Assembly (NCBI RefSeq): GCF_000420805.1
Contig: NZ_ATVQ01000001.1
Span: forward strand, 372,001-436,000
From: Yaniella halotolerans DSM 15476
GTDB taxonomy: Bacteria > Actinomycetota > Actinomycetes > Actinomycetales > Micrococcaceae
Direction of reading: 5' to 3'
DNA length: 64,000 nucleotides
Below the pieces are notes generated by a model. That model saw nothing but the letters and a program-made list of their open reading frames with translations, was not told the origin of the DNA and ran no database searches. Numbering within the stretch: position 1 is the first letter of the stretch; each line of letters opens with the position of its first letter. Below are positions 24,927-33,607 of the stretch, piece after piece. Made by a program: the position numbers and the translations under genes.

Positions 24927-26540
24927 CTAGTCTTTGCTCGACTCTTTGTCTTCACGGACGCGTTCAAACTCCTGAGTATCCTCAGGTTTCTTGCCGTTCT
25001 GGGACTCGTCACCGTTTTGGACTTCGACCTCATCGGTGTTTTGCAGCCGCTCCCGATATGCTTCCTCACCGGGGCCGGCCATATCGGCACCGCGTTCGAT
25101 CGCTGCAACGGAGCCGGTATACATTGATCCGTCTTCCGAAGGCTGCGTGAGCGGTACCGACGAGGTATCCGGTCCCGTTTCTTTCAGACCGTTCTCAGTC
25201 TTCTTCACAGTCGGGATCCAACCGCGTTCAACTGGCGGTTCGCTACCGCGCCGCGAGGGTACTTTGCCCGTATCAACTTCGGGAACCGCACTGAGATCCC
25301 ACGGCGTACGTGCCCGAGATTTTGAAGTTTTCGACTCAGCAGCTGTACCGCGCGTCGTTTCGGGTGCCTCGACTTCGGGGGCTGGCCCTTCAGGCAAATT
25401 CTCGATACGCATGACGTTCATCGCCATCGGGTGTTCCTCGGAAACAAACCGGATCATGTCTTCCCGGACTAGGCACTGCAGATCCCAGAGTTCACCGGCG
25501 TTCCGGGCCGATACGGCTGCTCGCAGCGTCGCTCGATCACCAGCGATATCCAGCACCTGAATTGAGACATCGCGACCGTCCCAGAGATCAGATGATTCAA
25601 CCAGCGCCCTCAACCGTGTGCGCAGTGCCTCGACCGGCACACGCCAATCGACTTGGAAATCGATACCGGCTGATATCTCGGTGCCAACGCGCGTGTAGTT
25701 TTCGAACGGAGTGTTCGTAAAGTATGAGGATGGGTAAATAATGCGTCGACCATCCCAAATTTTCAACACCACATACGACATCGTGATGTCTTCAATCGTG
25801 CCGTAGTAATCGTCCATGACGACGACGTCACCCACACGGATCGCATCAGTAAAAGCCAACTGGATACCGGCAAAGACGTTCGTCAACGTCGTCTGCACGG
25901 CAAGTGCTGCCACAACGGAAACAAGACCCGCAGAGGCCAACAGACCAGCACCAAGGGCGCGAACCTGAGGGAAGGTCAGCAGAATCGCTGCAATGGCGAT
26001 GACGACGATAATCGTGCTCAGTACCCGTTTGATGAGCTGCATCTGCGTCTTGATGCGGCGCCCACGGCGATCTTCGGTGGTGGATTCTTCATAGCGGAGT
26101 TCAACTCGACGCTGCACCACATTCACAACGCGTAGGGCCAGCCAGGCGAAGCCAGCGACCGTGCCGATCAGCGTGAGGAATTCCAACAGGTTAGAGAGCG
26201 CAAAGTCCCGGCCGGACAGGCTCAGCCCAACTCGAGCGCCGAGGAAGGCCATCGCGGTGAATGCGGGGACGAGCAGAATCTTTAAATGACCCCGCATGCG
26301 TGGCCGAGTGCGCAACCCGATCCGGACGACCAGCGCGATGAACGTCGTCAAAACCAGGGCGCTCAGCACGCCAATGGACATATTCAAAATGACGCCGAAT
26401 ACTGGGCCCAGGGACTCAACATTTTGTACCGCGGAATCTTGCACGTCCTCGGGGACAGCATTTTCCACGTCCGGCATGGAGGGCGATTCTGTCGGCTCGC
26501 CCGGGGCCTCTTCGGTTCCAAATCGCAACATAGGCTCCAT
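24927..26540 (-). CDS. MscS-family mechanosensitive ion channel
   Basis: A 537-residue protein. An acidic periplasmic-type segment is followed by three membrane helices, the last being ALGAGLLASAGLVSVVAALAV, the glycine/alanine-rich pore helix of MscS. The next motif NVFAGIQLAFTDAIRVGDVVV is the conserved MscS core, and RIIYPSSYFTNTPFENYTR lies in the cytoplasmic domain. The C-terminal 170 residues are acidic, proline-poor and low in complexity. It releases solutes on hypoosmotic shock. The start is uncertain: ATG 26540 or 26531. A longer in-frame extension reaches 26621, which would overlap the divergent hisD gene and is unlikely. Confidence 0.85.
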   Translation of the reverse strand: MEPMLRFGTEEAPGEPTESPSMPDVENAVPEDVQDSAVQNVESLGPVFGVILNMSIGVLSALVLTTFIALVVRIGLRTRPRMRGHLKILLVPAFTAMAFLGARVGLSLSGRDFALSNLLEFLTLIGTVAGFAWLALRVVNVVQRRVELRYEESTTEDRRGRRIKTQMQLIKRVLSTIIVVIAIAAILLTFPQVRALGAGLLASAGLVSVVAALAVQTTLTNVFAGIQLAFTDAIRVGDVVVMDDYYGTIEDITMSYVVLKIWDGRRIIYPSSYFTNTPFENYTRVGTEISAGIDFQVDWRVPVEALRTRLRALVESSDLWDGRDVSIQVLDIAGDRATLRAAVSARNAGELWDLQCLVREDMIRFVSEEHPMAMNVMRIENLPEGPAPEVEAPETTRGTAAESKTSKSRARTPWDLSAVPEVDTGKVPSRRGSEPPVERGWIPTVKKTENGLKETGPDTSSVPLTQPSEDGSMYTGSVAAIERGADMAGPGEEAYRERLQNTDEVEVQNGDESQNGKKPEDTQEFERVREDKESSKD

Positions 26541-26554
26541 TCTGTCAGTCGCAA

Positions 26555-26582
26555 CTGAACTAAAGCTCAAAACGGCTACACT
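26555..26582 (+). promoter_or_regulatory. Candidate leaderless promoter of hisD
   Basis: CTGAAC (26555-26560) and TACACT (26577-26582) are separated by 16 bases, and the hisD ATG lies seven bases after the second box. The first codon would then be at or next to the transcription start. No ribosome-binding site is seen, which agrees. Motif match only. Confidence 0.35.
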
Positions 26583-26589
26583 AACAGTC

Positions 26590-27897
26590 ATGCTGAACAT
26601 CACTGATTTGCGCAACACCACCTATGATCCAGCGACCGTGATGCCGCGAGCAAAGCTCGAAGTTTCGGACGCGTCCCAGATCGTCCAACCCATCATTGAC
26701 CAGGTACGACACCATGGTGTTTCAGCAGTCCAAGATTTGACCGAACGCTTCGATGGAGTTCGTCCTGCCAGCCTTCGTGTACCAGCTGAAGCCATGGCCA
26801 AAGCACTCGAGGAGATCGATCCGGATGTTCGCGCCGCGCTAGAAGAATCTATCACCCGAGCCCGTGCCGTACATGCTGCACAGCTCCCGCCCAACACCGT
26901 TGTTCCACTCGCCGATGGCGCCAGTGTAGAAAACCACTGGGTCCCGATCCAACGGGTTGGTCTCTATGTGCCGGGTGGTCGCGCAGTTTATCCGTCGTCG
27001 GTCATCATGAATGTGGTGCCAGCACAAGCTGCCGGCGTGCCCGGCCTGGCCGTTACATCTCCCCCGCAAGCTGAGTTCGGTGGACTCCCCCACCCGGTCA
27101 TCTTGGCAGCCTGCCAACTCCTCGGCGTTGAAGAAGTGTACGCAACCGGTGGAGCACAAGCGATCGCTATGCTCGCGCTGGGCGCCGACGATGAACACGG
27201 CCAAACGGTCTGCGAGCCCGTTGATCTCATCACCGGACCTGGAAATGTGTATGTTGCCGCCGCCAAACAAGCATTTTTCGGCCAAGTGGGCATCGACGCC
27301 GTGGCTGGCCCTTCTGAAATTCTGGTGCTAGCGGATAACACTGCAACACCGGCTTGGGTCGCAGCCGACCTCATTTCACAGTCCGAGCACGATCCTCTCG
27401 CCGCCTCGGTGCTGGTGACCGACTCTATGGAACTGGCCGAGGCCGTCGTCGAGGAAATCGAAACCCAGGTTCCAGGCACACCTTTGGAAGACCAAATCCG
27501 CGAGGCACTGACCGGCCAACAATCCGGCGTCCTGGTCGTGGCCTCGATGGCTGATGCCATTGAGGTGACCAACGGTATTGCCACCGAACACTTAGAAATC
27601 CACACGGCAGATAACGACGCGGTACTGAAGGACATCACCCACGCCGGTGCAATCTTCCTGGGCCCATACTCTCCTGTCCCCCTGGGCGACTACTCGGCCG
27701 GTTCGAACCATGTGTTACCCACCTCCGGTACAGCACGGTTCTCTTCCGGGCTGAACACTGCGTCCTTCCTGCGACTGCAACAACACATTCGGTACGACAA
27801 AACCGGCTTAGAACCCATAGCAAAGGGCATCGAAGCACTGGCAGCTTCCGAAGGTCTGCATGCTCACGCGGAAGCTATAGCGCGCCGATTTGAATAA
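26590..27897 (+). CDS. hisD: Histidinol dehydrogenase
   Basis: The protein has 435 residues and oxidises histidinol to histidine in two NAD-dependent steps. Family landmarks are YVPGGRAVYPSSVIMN, ATGGAQAIAMLALG, DLITGPGNVYVAAAK, and the zinc-ligand stretch LISQSEHDP. TEHLE holds the catalytic Glu-His, and GDYSAGSNHVLPT the last ligand. The ATG at 26590 is chosen because the sequence before it falls in the divergent MscS leader. It is separated from any other his genes in the window; the next gene is behind a SAM riboswitch, so it probably forms its own transcript. Confidence 0.92.
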   Translation: MLNITDLRNTTYDPATVMPRAKLEVSDASQIVQPIIDQVRHHGVSAVQDLTERFDGVRPASLRVPAEAMAKALEEIDPDVRAALEESITRARAVHAAQLPPNTVVPLADGASVENHWVPIQRVGLYVPGGRAVYPSSVIMNVVPAQAAGVPGLAVTSPPQAEFGGLPHPVILAACQLLGVEEVYATGGAQAIAMLALGADDEHGQTVCEPVDLITGPGNVYVAAAKQAFFGQVGIDAVAGPSEILVLADNTATPAWVAADLISQSEHDPLAASVLVTDSMELAEAVVEEIETQVPGTPLEDQIREALTGQQSGVLVVASMADAIEVTNGIATEHLEIHTADNDAVLKDITHAGAIFLGPYSPVPLGDYSAGSNHVLPTSGTARFSSGLNTASFLRLQQHIRYDKTGLEPIAKGIEALAASEGLHAHAEAIARRFE

Positions 27898-27950
27898 ATG
27901 TGACAACTTCAACTGTCACAGACAGACGATATAGGATAGTCTTGTTTGCA

Positions 27951-28068
27951 GAATCACGAGCTCTTACCGTTATGTAGCCCTGGCTGGTAAGACGGCAACC
28001 CTCCCACGTTGTAGTGGGGTGCCCCAGGTGATGATTCGGCCACACGGAAGACGCCGTGTCTGGCAAGT
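27951..28068 (+). ncRNA. SAM-IV riboswitch
   Basis: The order and content match the actinobacterial SAM-IV aptamer. P1 is GAATCA (27951-27956) with TGATTC (28032-28037). P2 is CTTACC (27963-27968) with GGTAAG (27986-27991). The conserved core GGCAACCCTCC lies near 27994, followed by GTGGGGTGCCCCAGG. The P2-loop CCTGG pairs with CCAGG (28024-28028) as a pseudoknot. The extra helix ACACGG/CCGTGT (28042-28059) is the SAM-IV hallmark. It senses S-adenosylmethionine and should shut off the flavin reductase gene that starts 42 bases on. Confidence 0.85.
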
Positions 28069-28110
28069 ACAGCGTTCGAGCGTATTATTCGGGCGCAGAA
28101 TAGCGAAGGC

Positions 28111-28650
28111 ATGATTGTGACGACTACCTTGCAAGCCCACGAATCTCATACAACCGCCCAACTCTCACACGATATTTCTCCCTTATCGCTTCGTAGTGCG
28201 TTTGGGCAGTTCCCCTCTGGTGTAGCCGCACTCGCGGCATCCACCGAGCAGGGCTATGCAGGTATGGCCGCCTCGTCCTTTACCGTGGGTGTTTCACTCG
28301 ATCCACCTCTGGTGTCCGTGGCCATTCAGAACCATTCCGAGACATGGCCTGCCTTACGGGATGCAGATTCGATCGGTATCTCCATCCTCGGTCAGGGACA
28401 AGGTTCTATCGCCCGCCAACTCGCGGCCAAAGGCATCGACCGGTTCGAGGGCCTCGATCTTGAGACACACGACGCCTCAATCTTCATTAACCACGCAGCC
28501 CTGTGGTTGGACACGACCGTGTACGCTGAATATCCGGCCGGTGACCACATCATGGTGCTACTCCAGGTCAATAATCTGGCAGACTTCACCAATATCCACG
28601 AGCCGCTCGTATTCCATAAGTCCCAGTTCCGCAACCTGGAGATCAATTAA
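28111..28650 (+). CDS. Flavin reductase family protein (SAM-riboswitch controlled)
   Basis: This 179-residue protein is of the FMN-binding split-barrel flavin reductase group: LRSAFGQFPSGVAALAAST near the start, then GMAASSFTVGVSLDPPLVSV, then SIARQLAAKGIDRFEGLD. It supplies reduced flavin to a partner monooxygenase or acts on its own substrate. Control by a SAM-IV riboswitch points to sulfur metabolism, for instance FMNH2-dependent desulfonation, although no desulfonase gene is adjacent. The start ATG at 28111 is 42 bases after the aptamer. The S4 gene starts five bases after its stop. Confidence 0.8.
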   Translation: MIVTTTLQAHESHTTAQLSHDISPLSLRSAFGQFPSGVAALAASTEQGYAGMAASSFTVGVSLDPPLVSVAIQNHSETWPALRDADSIGISILGQGQGSIARQLAAKGIDRFEGLDLETHDASIFINHAALWLDTTVYAEYPAGDHIMVLLQVNNLADFTNIHEPLVFHKSQFRNLEIN

Positions 28651-28655
28651 CACGT

Positions 28656-29024
28656 ATGGAGTTTGTGCGCGTTGATGTGTGGCTGCACGCGGTTCGACTC
28701 TTCAAAACCCGTTCCGCTGCAACTACCGCGGTCAAAGGTGGCAAGATCAAAGTCGATGGCGAGCCCATCAAGCCCTCGCATAAGTTACGAGTCGGACATA
28801 CGATTACGTTCCGTCAATCCGGGCGTGAACGCGTCATCGAAGTTACCGGCCTCTTAGATAAGCGGGTCGGCCACCCCGTAGCGATCAAACACTACACCGA
28901 TCACTCTCCGGAACCGGTCCCCCGCTACCTCTTGGCGGTACCGCGGCGCGAACGTGGCGCTGGGCGCCCCACCAAGAAGGAACGTCGTGAACTCGACAAG
29001 CTTCGCGGCTACACCAACCGATAA
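28656..29024 (+). CDS. S4-domain RNA-binding protein (Hsp15-like)
   Basis: The protein has 122 residues. Residues 4-65 form an S4 RNA-binding domain: VRVDVWLHAVRLFKTRSAAT, then GGKIKVDGEPIKPSHKLRVG. The C-terminal part is basic (RRERGAGRPTKKERRELDKL), as in heat-shock protein 15 (HslR), which recycles dropped 50S subunits. It starts five bases after the flavin reductase stop, so it rides on the same SAM-controlled transcript. That link is probably positional rather than functional. A terminator follows about 95 bases later. Confidence 0.8.
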   Translation: MEFVRVDVWLHAVRLFKTRSAATTAVKGGKIKVDGEPIKPSHKLRVGHTITFRQSGRERVIEVTGLLDKRVGHPVAIKHYTDHSPEPVPRYLLAVPRRERGAGRPTKKERRELDKLRGYTNR

Positions 29025-29118
29025 AAAACGTTCAGGAACTTCACAGCTAATGTTCGGGTTATTTAAAACTCGGTCCCTTAGACTTTTCAGTACCTCTTCA
29101 AGGTGCGAGTGATGTTGT

Positions 29119-29168
29119 AATCCCGCTGGCCAGGTGAACCCCTTTCATCTGACCAGCGGGATTTTTTC
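29119..29168 (+). terminator. Intrinsic terminator after the S4 gene
   Basis: AATCCCGCTGGCCAG pairs with CTGACCAGCGGGATT with one mismatch around a 15-base loop, followed by a T-run to 29167. It ends the flavin reductase/S4 transcript. Confidence 0.85.
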
Positions 29169-29310
29169 TTGCCCTCCACTCCCAGTCGTCACGACGAGTC
29201 CACAAACTTTAAACTTTCTTAAAACCGCCCCCTTCCGTTAGCATAAACTGTGGCAATACGTGTATTTGCCCTGACTTTATTACCGACGACAAAAGAGACG
29301 ACGAATAGCA

Positions 29311-29526
29311 ATGAGCGACGGAAACACCGGCACGGTCAAGTGGTTCAACATCGAAAAAGGCTACGGTTTTATCACACCCGATGACGCCTCCTCCGATGTT
29401 TTTGTCCATCATACGGCGATCGCTCAAACAGGGTTCCGACGGCTCGAAGATGGTCAGAAGGTCGAATACCTCGCCATAGAAGGTGACCGTGGACTTGTAG
29501 CAGATACGGTACGTCCCCTGGCATGA
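29311..29526 (+). CDS. Cold-shock-domain protein
   Basis: A 71-residue CspA-type protein. It starts MSDGNTGTVKWFNIEKGYGF, which includes RNP1 (KGYGFI); RNP2 is the DVFVHHTAI segment. The chain ends ADTVRPLA. It binds single-stranded RNA and DNA and works as an RNA chaperone. A 5' leader of about 140 bases separates it from the previous terminator. The last bases, ATGA, are shared with the start of the next gene, a proline-rich secreted protein, which is an unusual partner for a cold-shock gene. Confidence 0.9.
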   Translation: MSDGNTGTVKWFNIEKGYGFITPDDASSDVFVHHTAIAQTGFRRLEDGQKVEYLAIEGDRGLVADTVRPLA

Positions 29527-30725
29527 AATTCCACGTCCGCTTAGGATCCGCCACACTCGCAGGTGTTTTCGCCTTGAGTGCGATCGGCGCTGCTCAAGCG
29601 GAGAATGAAGACCCCTCGGAACCACCAAACACCGAGCTTTCGCCGGTGACTTCAGACGGTCCGTCAACTGGAACTTCCCCCGAAGACGAACCGCCTGACC
29701 TCTCGCAGCCCACCGCTGTAGACACCACAGACGGAACGACCGAACCTCCTCTTCCACCCCCACCATCGCCGAGCGAAGAACCAACAGCGGAGTCGGCCAC
29801 GCCATCGCTGGAGCCGGTAAACTGCGCTGTGGCTGAAGTCGATGAGACCGAGGTCTTGGTAGATATCCCGGCCGCAGATGGCGAAGACTTTGTAGAAATC
29901 GACGGGATAGGTAAGCATCCCGTCGACGATTCCTCACAAGCTGCGCTTCCACATGAAGGTCAAGAAACATTGGACCTAACCATCTGGAAGGGCGAAGCTG
30001 CACCGGTTGCTACCTGCTCCGTTTCATTTTCACTCGATGGTGGCGAAGACGAAGACGTCACGGAGGAACCCTCCGGCGAGAGCACTGACGGTACACAACC
30101 CCCTGACGACTCTGATACAGGTACTCCAGACGCGCCACCAGAGCCGACAACTCCTGCGCCTGAGCCCCCTGAGAGTACGACCTCTCCTCCGCCAGGAAAT
30201 ACCGACTCTGCTGTCCCACCCCAGCAGCCGCCACCGCCACGACCATCGACATCGCAGGCACCTGTTGACCCAGCACCACCTACTCAAAACAACAACCGGG
30301 GTAATGACGATCCGGCACCAGCCGCGCCTGTTCCCCAGCCGCCCTCGCAAGAGTCGACAAGTCCGGTAGAGCGCGAGATCCGTCAACATTCGGATAATCC
30401 ACGGCATTTGTTGTCCCGAATCTGGGATACAGATTCACACAACGGTTCTGGTCTCATCATGCCCAGACCACGCGATCACAGTGCTGAAGCAACCGAATTA
30501 GAAACGCTGCCGCCAGTTTCTGAAGATGAGCTAGACGCAATTAAAGCCAGAGTCTCGACCCCTGATAAAGGCAACGGCTTAGCTTCCGATGACTTGCTCA
30601 GAGCGGATGTCAACGAACGCCTGACGCATTCAGACACCTGGTGGTTTGTATCGTCGATCGTCGGACTGGGTGTCTTGGGAGCCGGCGTCTGGTGGGCCGT
30701 AGCCCGCCGTAAACCAAGACACTAA
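29523..30725 (+). CDS. Proline-rich surface protein with C-terminal membrane anchor
   Basis: The protein has 400 residues. A signal peptide (MKFHVRLGSATLAGVFALSA then IGAAQA) is followed by a proline/threonine-rich acidic linker. A small folded module at about 100-170 has two cysteines (NCAVAEVDETEVLV and PVATCSVSFSLDGGED). A second, longer proline-rich stalk with PPRPSTSQAPVDP-type sequence follows. The C-terminus has one helix (WWFVSSIVGLGVLGAGVWWA) and a basic end; no LPxTG motif is present. It is expected to sit in the membrane and cross the wall. The start overlaps the cold-shock gene by ATGA. The stop overlaps the convergent MFS gene by four bases. Confidence 0.7.
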   Translation: MKFHVRLGSATLAGVFALSAIGAAQAENEDPSEPPNTELSPVTSDGPSTGTSPEDEPPDLSQPTAVDTTDGTTEPPLPPPPSPSEEPTAESATPSLEPVNCAVAEVDETEVLVDIPAADGEDFVEIDGIGKHPVDDSSQAALPHEGQETLDLTIWKGEAAPVATCSVSFSLDGGEDEDVTEEPSGESTDGTQPPDDSDTGTPDAPPEPTTPAPEPPESTTSPPPGNTDSAVPPQQPPPPRPSTSQAPVDPAPPTQNNNRGNDDPAPAAPVPQPPSQESTSPVEREIRQHSDNPRHLLSRIWDTDSHNGSGLIMPRPRDHSAEATELETLPPVSEDELDAIKARVSTPDKGNGLASDDLLRADVNERLTHSDTWWFVSSIVGLGVLGAGVWWAVARRKPRH

Positions 30726-32017
30726 CTCTGCGACTGAGATCCCGTCGGAGGATTTGGTCCTGTCCGCTTATTGACGAGGCGTTCCGCACCCGACAGCCCC
30801 AAGATCGTGCAGGCGAACCAAATACCGCCAGCAGGTCCAACTGAACCGGCAACCAGACTGGCCACGAGTGGCAAGGTTACTTGTCCAACGCGGTTGCCCA
30901 TCAATCGCAGCGCGAGAGCAGGACTACGCCAGGAACGCGGAACAGCCTGTGAAATCATCGTCATCGTGAGCGGCTGACCGAGCCCTAAGGTAAATCCTCC
31001 GGCTGCCATGAAAACAAAAGCTGCAACAATCCCCACGATGCCTAGTCCCAAGACACCTGGAACGATGGCCAGGGCCACCGCCGATATTAACAGCGACACC
31101 AGCAATAAGAAATTTCGTGAGTACTTGGCCGACAACGGTCGGATGAAGACTCGTGAAATAACCGACGTTGCACCACGCACCGCGAGCAGCGCCCCAATGA
31201 CTAGGGGCGAGACTCCCACCGATTCACCGACCAATGGCATGAAGGCCACCAGGATATCCAGGATCGCCAGCAAAGCTAACGCCGCGAGCATGTGCGAAGC
31301 GATGCCCGGCTGTTTCAAGATGTTGAGCATCGAGGGTTTCTGACCAGGCCCGACAATGACGATCTCTTGTGTCTGTGTGACGGTCCGCGCTGGAGAAGCA
31401 CGCAACGTATAAAGGATGGGAACAGCCACGATCGAGGTAACAGCACCGATCCAAAGCGCAAGGTTCACGCTGTACGACAAGTCATCTCCGCTAGCTTGGG
31501 TCTCGGCCAGTGACGTATTTCCCAGCAGGAATCCCGAAAGCAATGGACCGAGCATCTGGCCGACGCTAAACGAGGCAGTAAACCACCCAAAGTTTGCGTC
31601 CATATCTGTGGCACGCGACCTCCGAGCCACCATGCTTTGACCACCGATCGTGAACATCAAATGCCCAATACCGAAGATCGCAGAAGCAACCATGAGCTGC
31701 ACAATATGGTCGGTGAGCGCTAGGTATGCCGCACCCAGCACCAGGACCATGATCCCAAGCGCGACGAAATTTCGCGGAGATTTGAGACGTCCTTGAAGCC
31801 GACCAAAAGGTAGCGCTAAGAAAAGTGGCAACAGCGCATATGCTGCGGTTGCCATACCAATCTCCGTTTCGCCCCAGCCAAGTGAAATGAGCTTATAGCT
31901 GGTGACCGGTCGGACCAGGTTCGCAGTTGTTTGAGTCAGCACACCTGCGGCGACCATTAACCAGAGCCACCCTGGTAATCCAGTACCGGACGTTTTTGTC
32001 ATGAGTAGAGAGCGCAT
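30722..32017 (-). CDS. MFS transporter, 12 TM
   Basis: This 431-residue protein has 12 predicted membrane helices. A region resembling MFS motif A is seen at LFLALPFGRLQGRLKSPRNF, with GIGHLMFTIGGQSMVARRSR in the middle of the N-terminal half. The second half repeats the fold (GATSVISRVFIRPLSAKYSR). The substrate is unknown; efflux of a small hydrophobic compound is most likely. The start is uncertain: ATG at 32017 or ATG five codons later. A divergent MarR gene starts 158 bases away and probably controls this exporter, the usual arrangement for MarR/MFS pairs. Confidence 0.8.
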   Translation of the reverse strand: MRSLLMTKTSGTGLPGWLWLMVAAGVLTQTTANLVRPVTSYKLISLGWGETEIGMATAAYALLPLFLALPFGRLQGRLKSPRNFVALGIMVLVLGAAYLALTDHIVQLMVASAIFGIGHLMFTIGGQSMVARRSRATDMDANFGWFTASFSVGQMLGPLLSGFLLGNTSLAETQASGDDLSYSVNLALWIGAVTSIVAVPILYTLRASPARTVTQTQEIVIVGPGQKPSMLNILKQPGIASHMLAALALLAILDILVAFMPLVGESVGVSPLVIGALLAVRGATSVISRVFIRPLSAKYSRNFLLLVSLLISAVALAIVPGVLGLGIVGIVAAFVFMAAGGFTLGLGQPLTMTMISQAVPRSWRSPALALRLMGNRVGQVTLPLVASLVAGSVGPAGGIWFACTILGLSGAERLVNKRTGPNPPTGSQSQS

Positions 32018-32174
32018 TCCTTATAACTTGTGGGGCCTCAGATGGCCACAGACAACACTACCAAGACGGAGGTGTTAGACATGCAATGCTCAAGCCGCAT
32101 ATTGGCATTATCAGTAGTGTTATAGGCAAGTACCAGGCGTAGTTCTTCTGTTGTTCAGATCCTTAGGTGAAACC

Positions 32175-32669
32175 ATGAATTCTCCGTACCATCACCGGAC
32201 TTATATCCCTGCCGCGCAGCGTGGGGCTTCGTCCCTTCTCGCTGCCCAGGCTTCACCGCTTGGCGATGAGCTGTTCTTTCTGGTCGAACAAATTCATTAT
32301 GAATTTCAAACACGAATGCACACGGCCTTGACTGGCCTCGGGCTCGACGTACGCCAGTACACAACACTGTCGTTTATTGCAACAGGTTCTGGTCGGGCCC
32401 AGCACGATGTCGCCGCAATTCTTCAGCTGGATCCCTCACAGGCGGTCAAACTTACAAAAGCTCTTGAAGCTGACGGATTGCTAACGCGCGAGACGTCGCC
32501 GCACGACCGTCGGTCCAAGTTACTGGCGATCACAGATGCGGGTCTGGAACTCTATACGCAAGCCAAAGCACTCGTAGAGCAGGTACACGAATCATTAACC
32601 GAGGCATTGTCGCGACGAGACCAAAAAGCCCTGGACGCCCTACTGCGTCGAATTCTGCCAATCCCCTAG
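32175..32669 (+). CDS. MarR-family transcriptional regulator
   Basis: A 164-residue protein. The helix-turn-helix is ARAQHDVAAILQLDPSQAVK in the usual position, followed by the wing LEADGLLTRETSPHDRRSKL with the DRR signature. It is divergent from the MFS gene, and the shared gap contains matching half-sites AACACTAC and GTAGTGTT (32054, 32114) that could bind it. The start ATG at 32175 has AGGTGAAACC upstream; a longer frame begins at 32151. A strong shared terminator lies downstream. The inducing ligand is unknown. Confidence 0.85.
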   Translation: MNSPYHHRTYIPAAQRGASSLLAAQASPLGDELFFLVEQIHYEFQTRMHTALTGLGLDVRQYTTLSFIATGSGRAQHDVAAILQLDPSQAVKLTKALEADGLLTRETSPHDRRSKLLAITDAGLELYTQAKALVEQVHESLTEALSRRDQKALDALLRRILPIP

Positions 32670-32697
32670 CTTCACAAGGGAAGGCGTGCTTAAAGCA

Positions 32698-32728
32698 AAA
32701 ATCGTCAGGCACGCCGCCTGACGATTTT
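32698..32728. terminator. Bidirectional terminator between marR and M23 gene
   Basis: AAAATCGTCAGGC pairs perfectly over 13 bases with its complement around a 5-base loop, with A- and T-runs on the two sides. It lies between convergent genes and should terminate both. Confidence 0.85.
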
Positions 32729-32746
32729 GAACTCTACCGGATACTG

Positions 32747-33607
32747 TTATTCAGCACTCGATACGGTGTAAAGACGTTTATTGGAGTCATCGCCACTGGA
32801 TGACGAAGGCAGATAATATTCTGGATCGACCCATTTGTCGTTGATTTTAATTTCAAAGTGAATATGAGGACCGGTCGAGTTACCTGTTGAGCCAGCAAGG
32901 GCAATAGTGTCACCCTGTCCGACGGTCTGTCCGACCCCAACATTGAGCTGGGAGTTGTGGCTGTAGGCGGTTACTACGCCGTTGCCGTGGTCAATTTCGA
33001 CGCGATTGCCACCGGTGCTGTGAACTCCAGCAAAGGTGACAGTGCCCGATTCGGTTGCTTTGACCGGGGTACCTGTTGGCACCGGGAAATCTGTTCCGAC
33101 ATGGAATTGCGTGCCGCCGCCAGTTGGGTTGCCGCGCATTCCAAAGGTGGAAGAAGTTCTGGTCGAATCCGCTGGGAAGGTCAGCTGCAAGTTGCCGGGC
33201 AGCGATTTCAGGGATCCGTTATCTGGGTTTGTTGCTTCAGCAACGGCTAGCTGGCCAGCTGCGACATCGCCTTCACCTTCTTGGTGAAGGTGTCCCAGAC
33301 CAACTTGGGAGGCAGCCATTTCACTGGTCATCTTGGCAACGACTCGTTCGTCTCCACCACTGATGGCCGCAGGAATGGTTGTTGTTTGACGTGGGCTTTC
33401 TGCAGCTGCCTCGTCAATTCCGCTGGCGTTAGCAGTGCCGCCGAAGGCAAGCTGTTCACCGTCGCTCAATGCGGTAGCGCCGAGAGTAACGGCCACCGAA
33501 GACACTGCAACGGCAATGCCCGTGGTAACGACGGGAGCTTTACGTCCACCCTTGTGGCTGCTGGATTCGCGCAGCGAGCGACGTGAAGGAAATTCGGAAA
33601 GTGTCAT
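32747..33607 (-). CDS. M23-family peptidase (LytM-like), membrane-anchored
   Basis: The protein has 286 residues. A short basic N-terminus precedes one signal/anchor helix (VTTGIAVAVSSVAVTLGATAL). The last 130 residues form an M23 domain: FHVGTDFPVPTGTPVKATES, GVVTAYSHNSQLNVGVGQTV, and the metal motif GNSTGPHIHFEI. The H..G..D and HxH residues needed for zinc are present, so it is predicted to be an active endopeptidase on peptidoglycan cross-bridges. GGTGAG stands before the ATG. The long leader of about 780 bases shared with aspA suggests complex control; no ydaO-type riboswitch was found there. Confidence 0.85.
   Translation of the reverse strand: MTLSEFPSRRSLRESSSHKGGRKAPVVTTGIAVAVSSVAVTLGATALSDGEQLAFGGTANASGIDEAAAESPRQTTTIPAAISGGDERVVAKMTSEMAASQVGLGHLHQEGEGDVAAGQLAVAEATNPDNGSLKSLPGNLQLTFPADSTRTSSTFGMRGNPTGGGTQFHVGTDFPVPTGTPVKATESGTVTFAGVHSTGGNRVEIDHGNGVVTAYSHNSQLNVGVGQTVGQGDTIALAGSTGNSTGPHIHFEIKINDKWVDPEYYLPSSSSGDDSNKRLYTVSSAE

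Noticed and set aside
26541-26621. N-terminal extension of MscS
   Set aside because: It would cover the hisD start and promoter, and has no ribosome-binding site.
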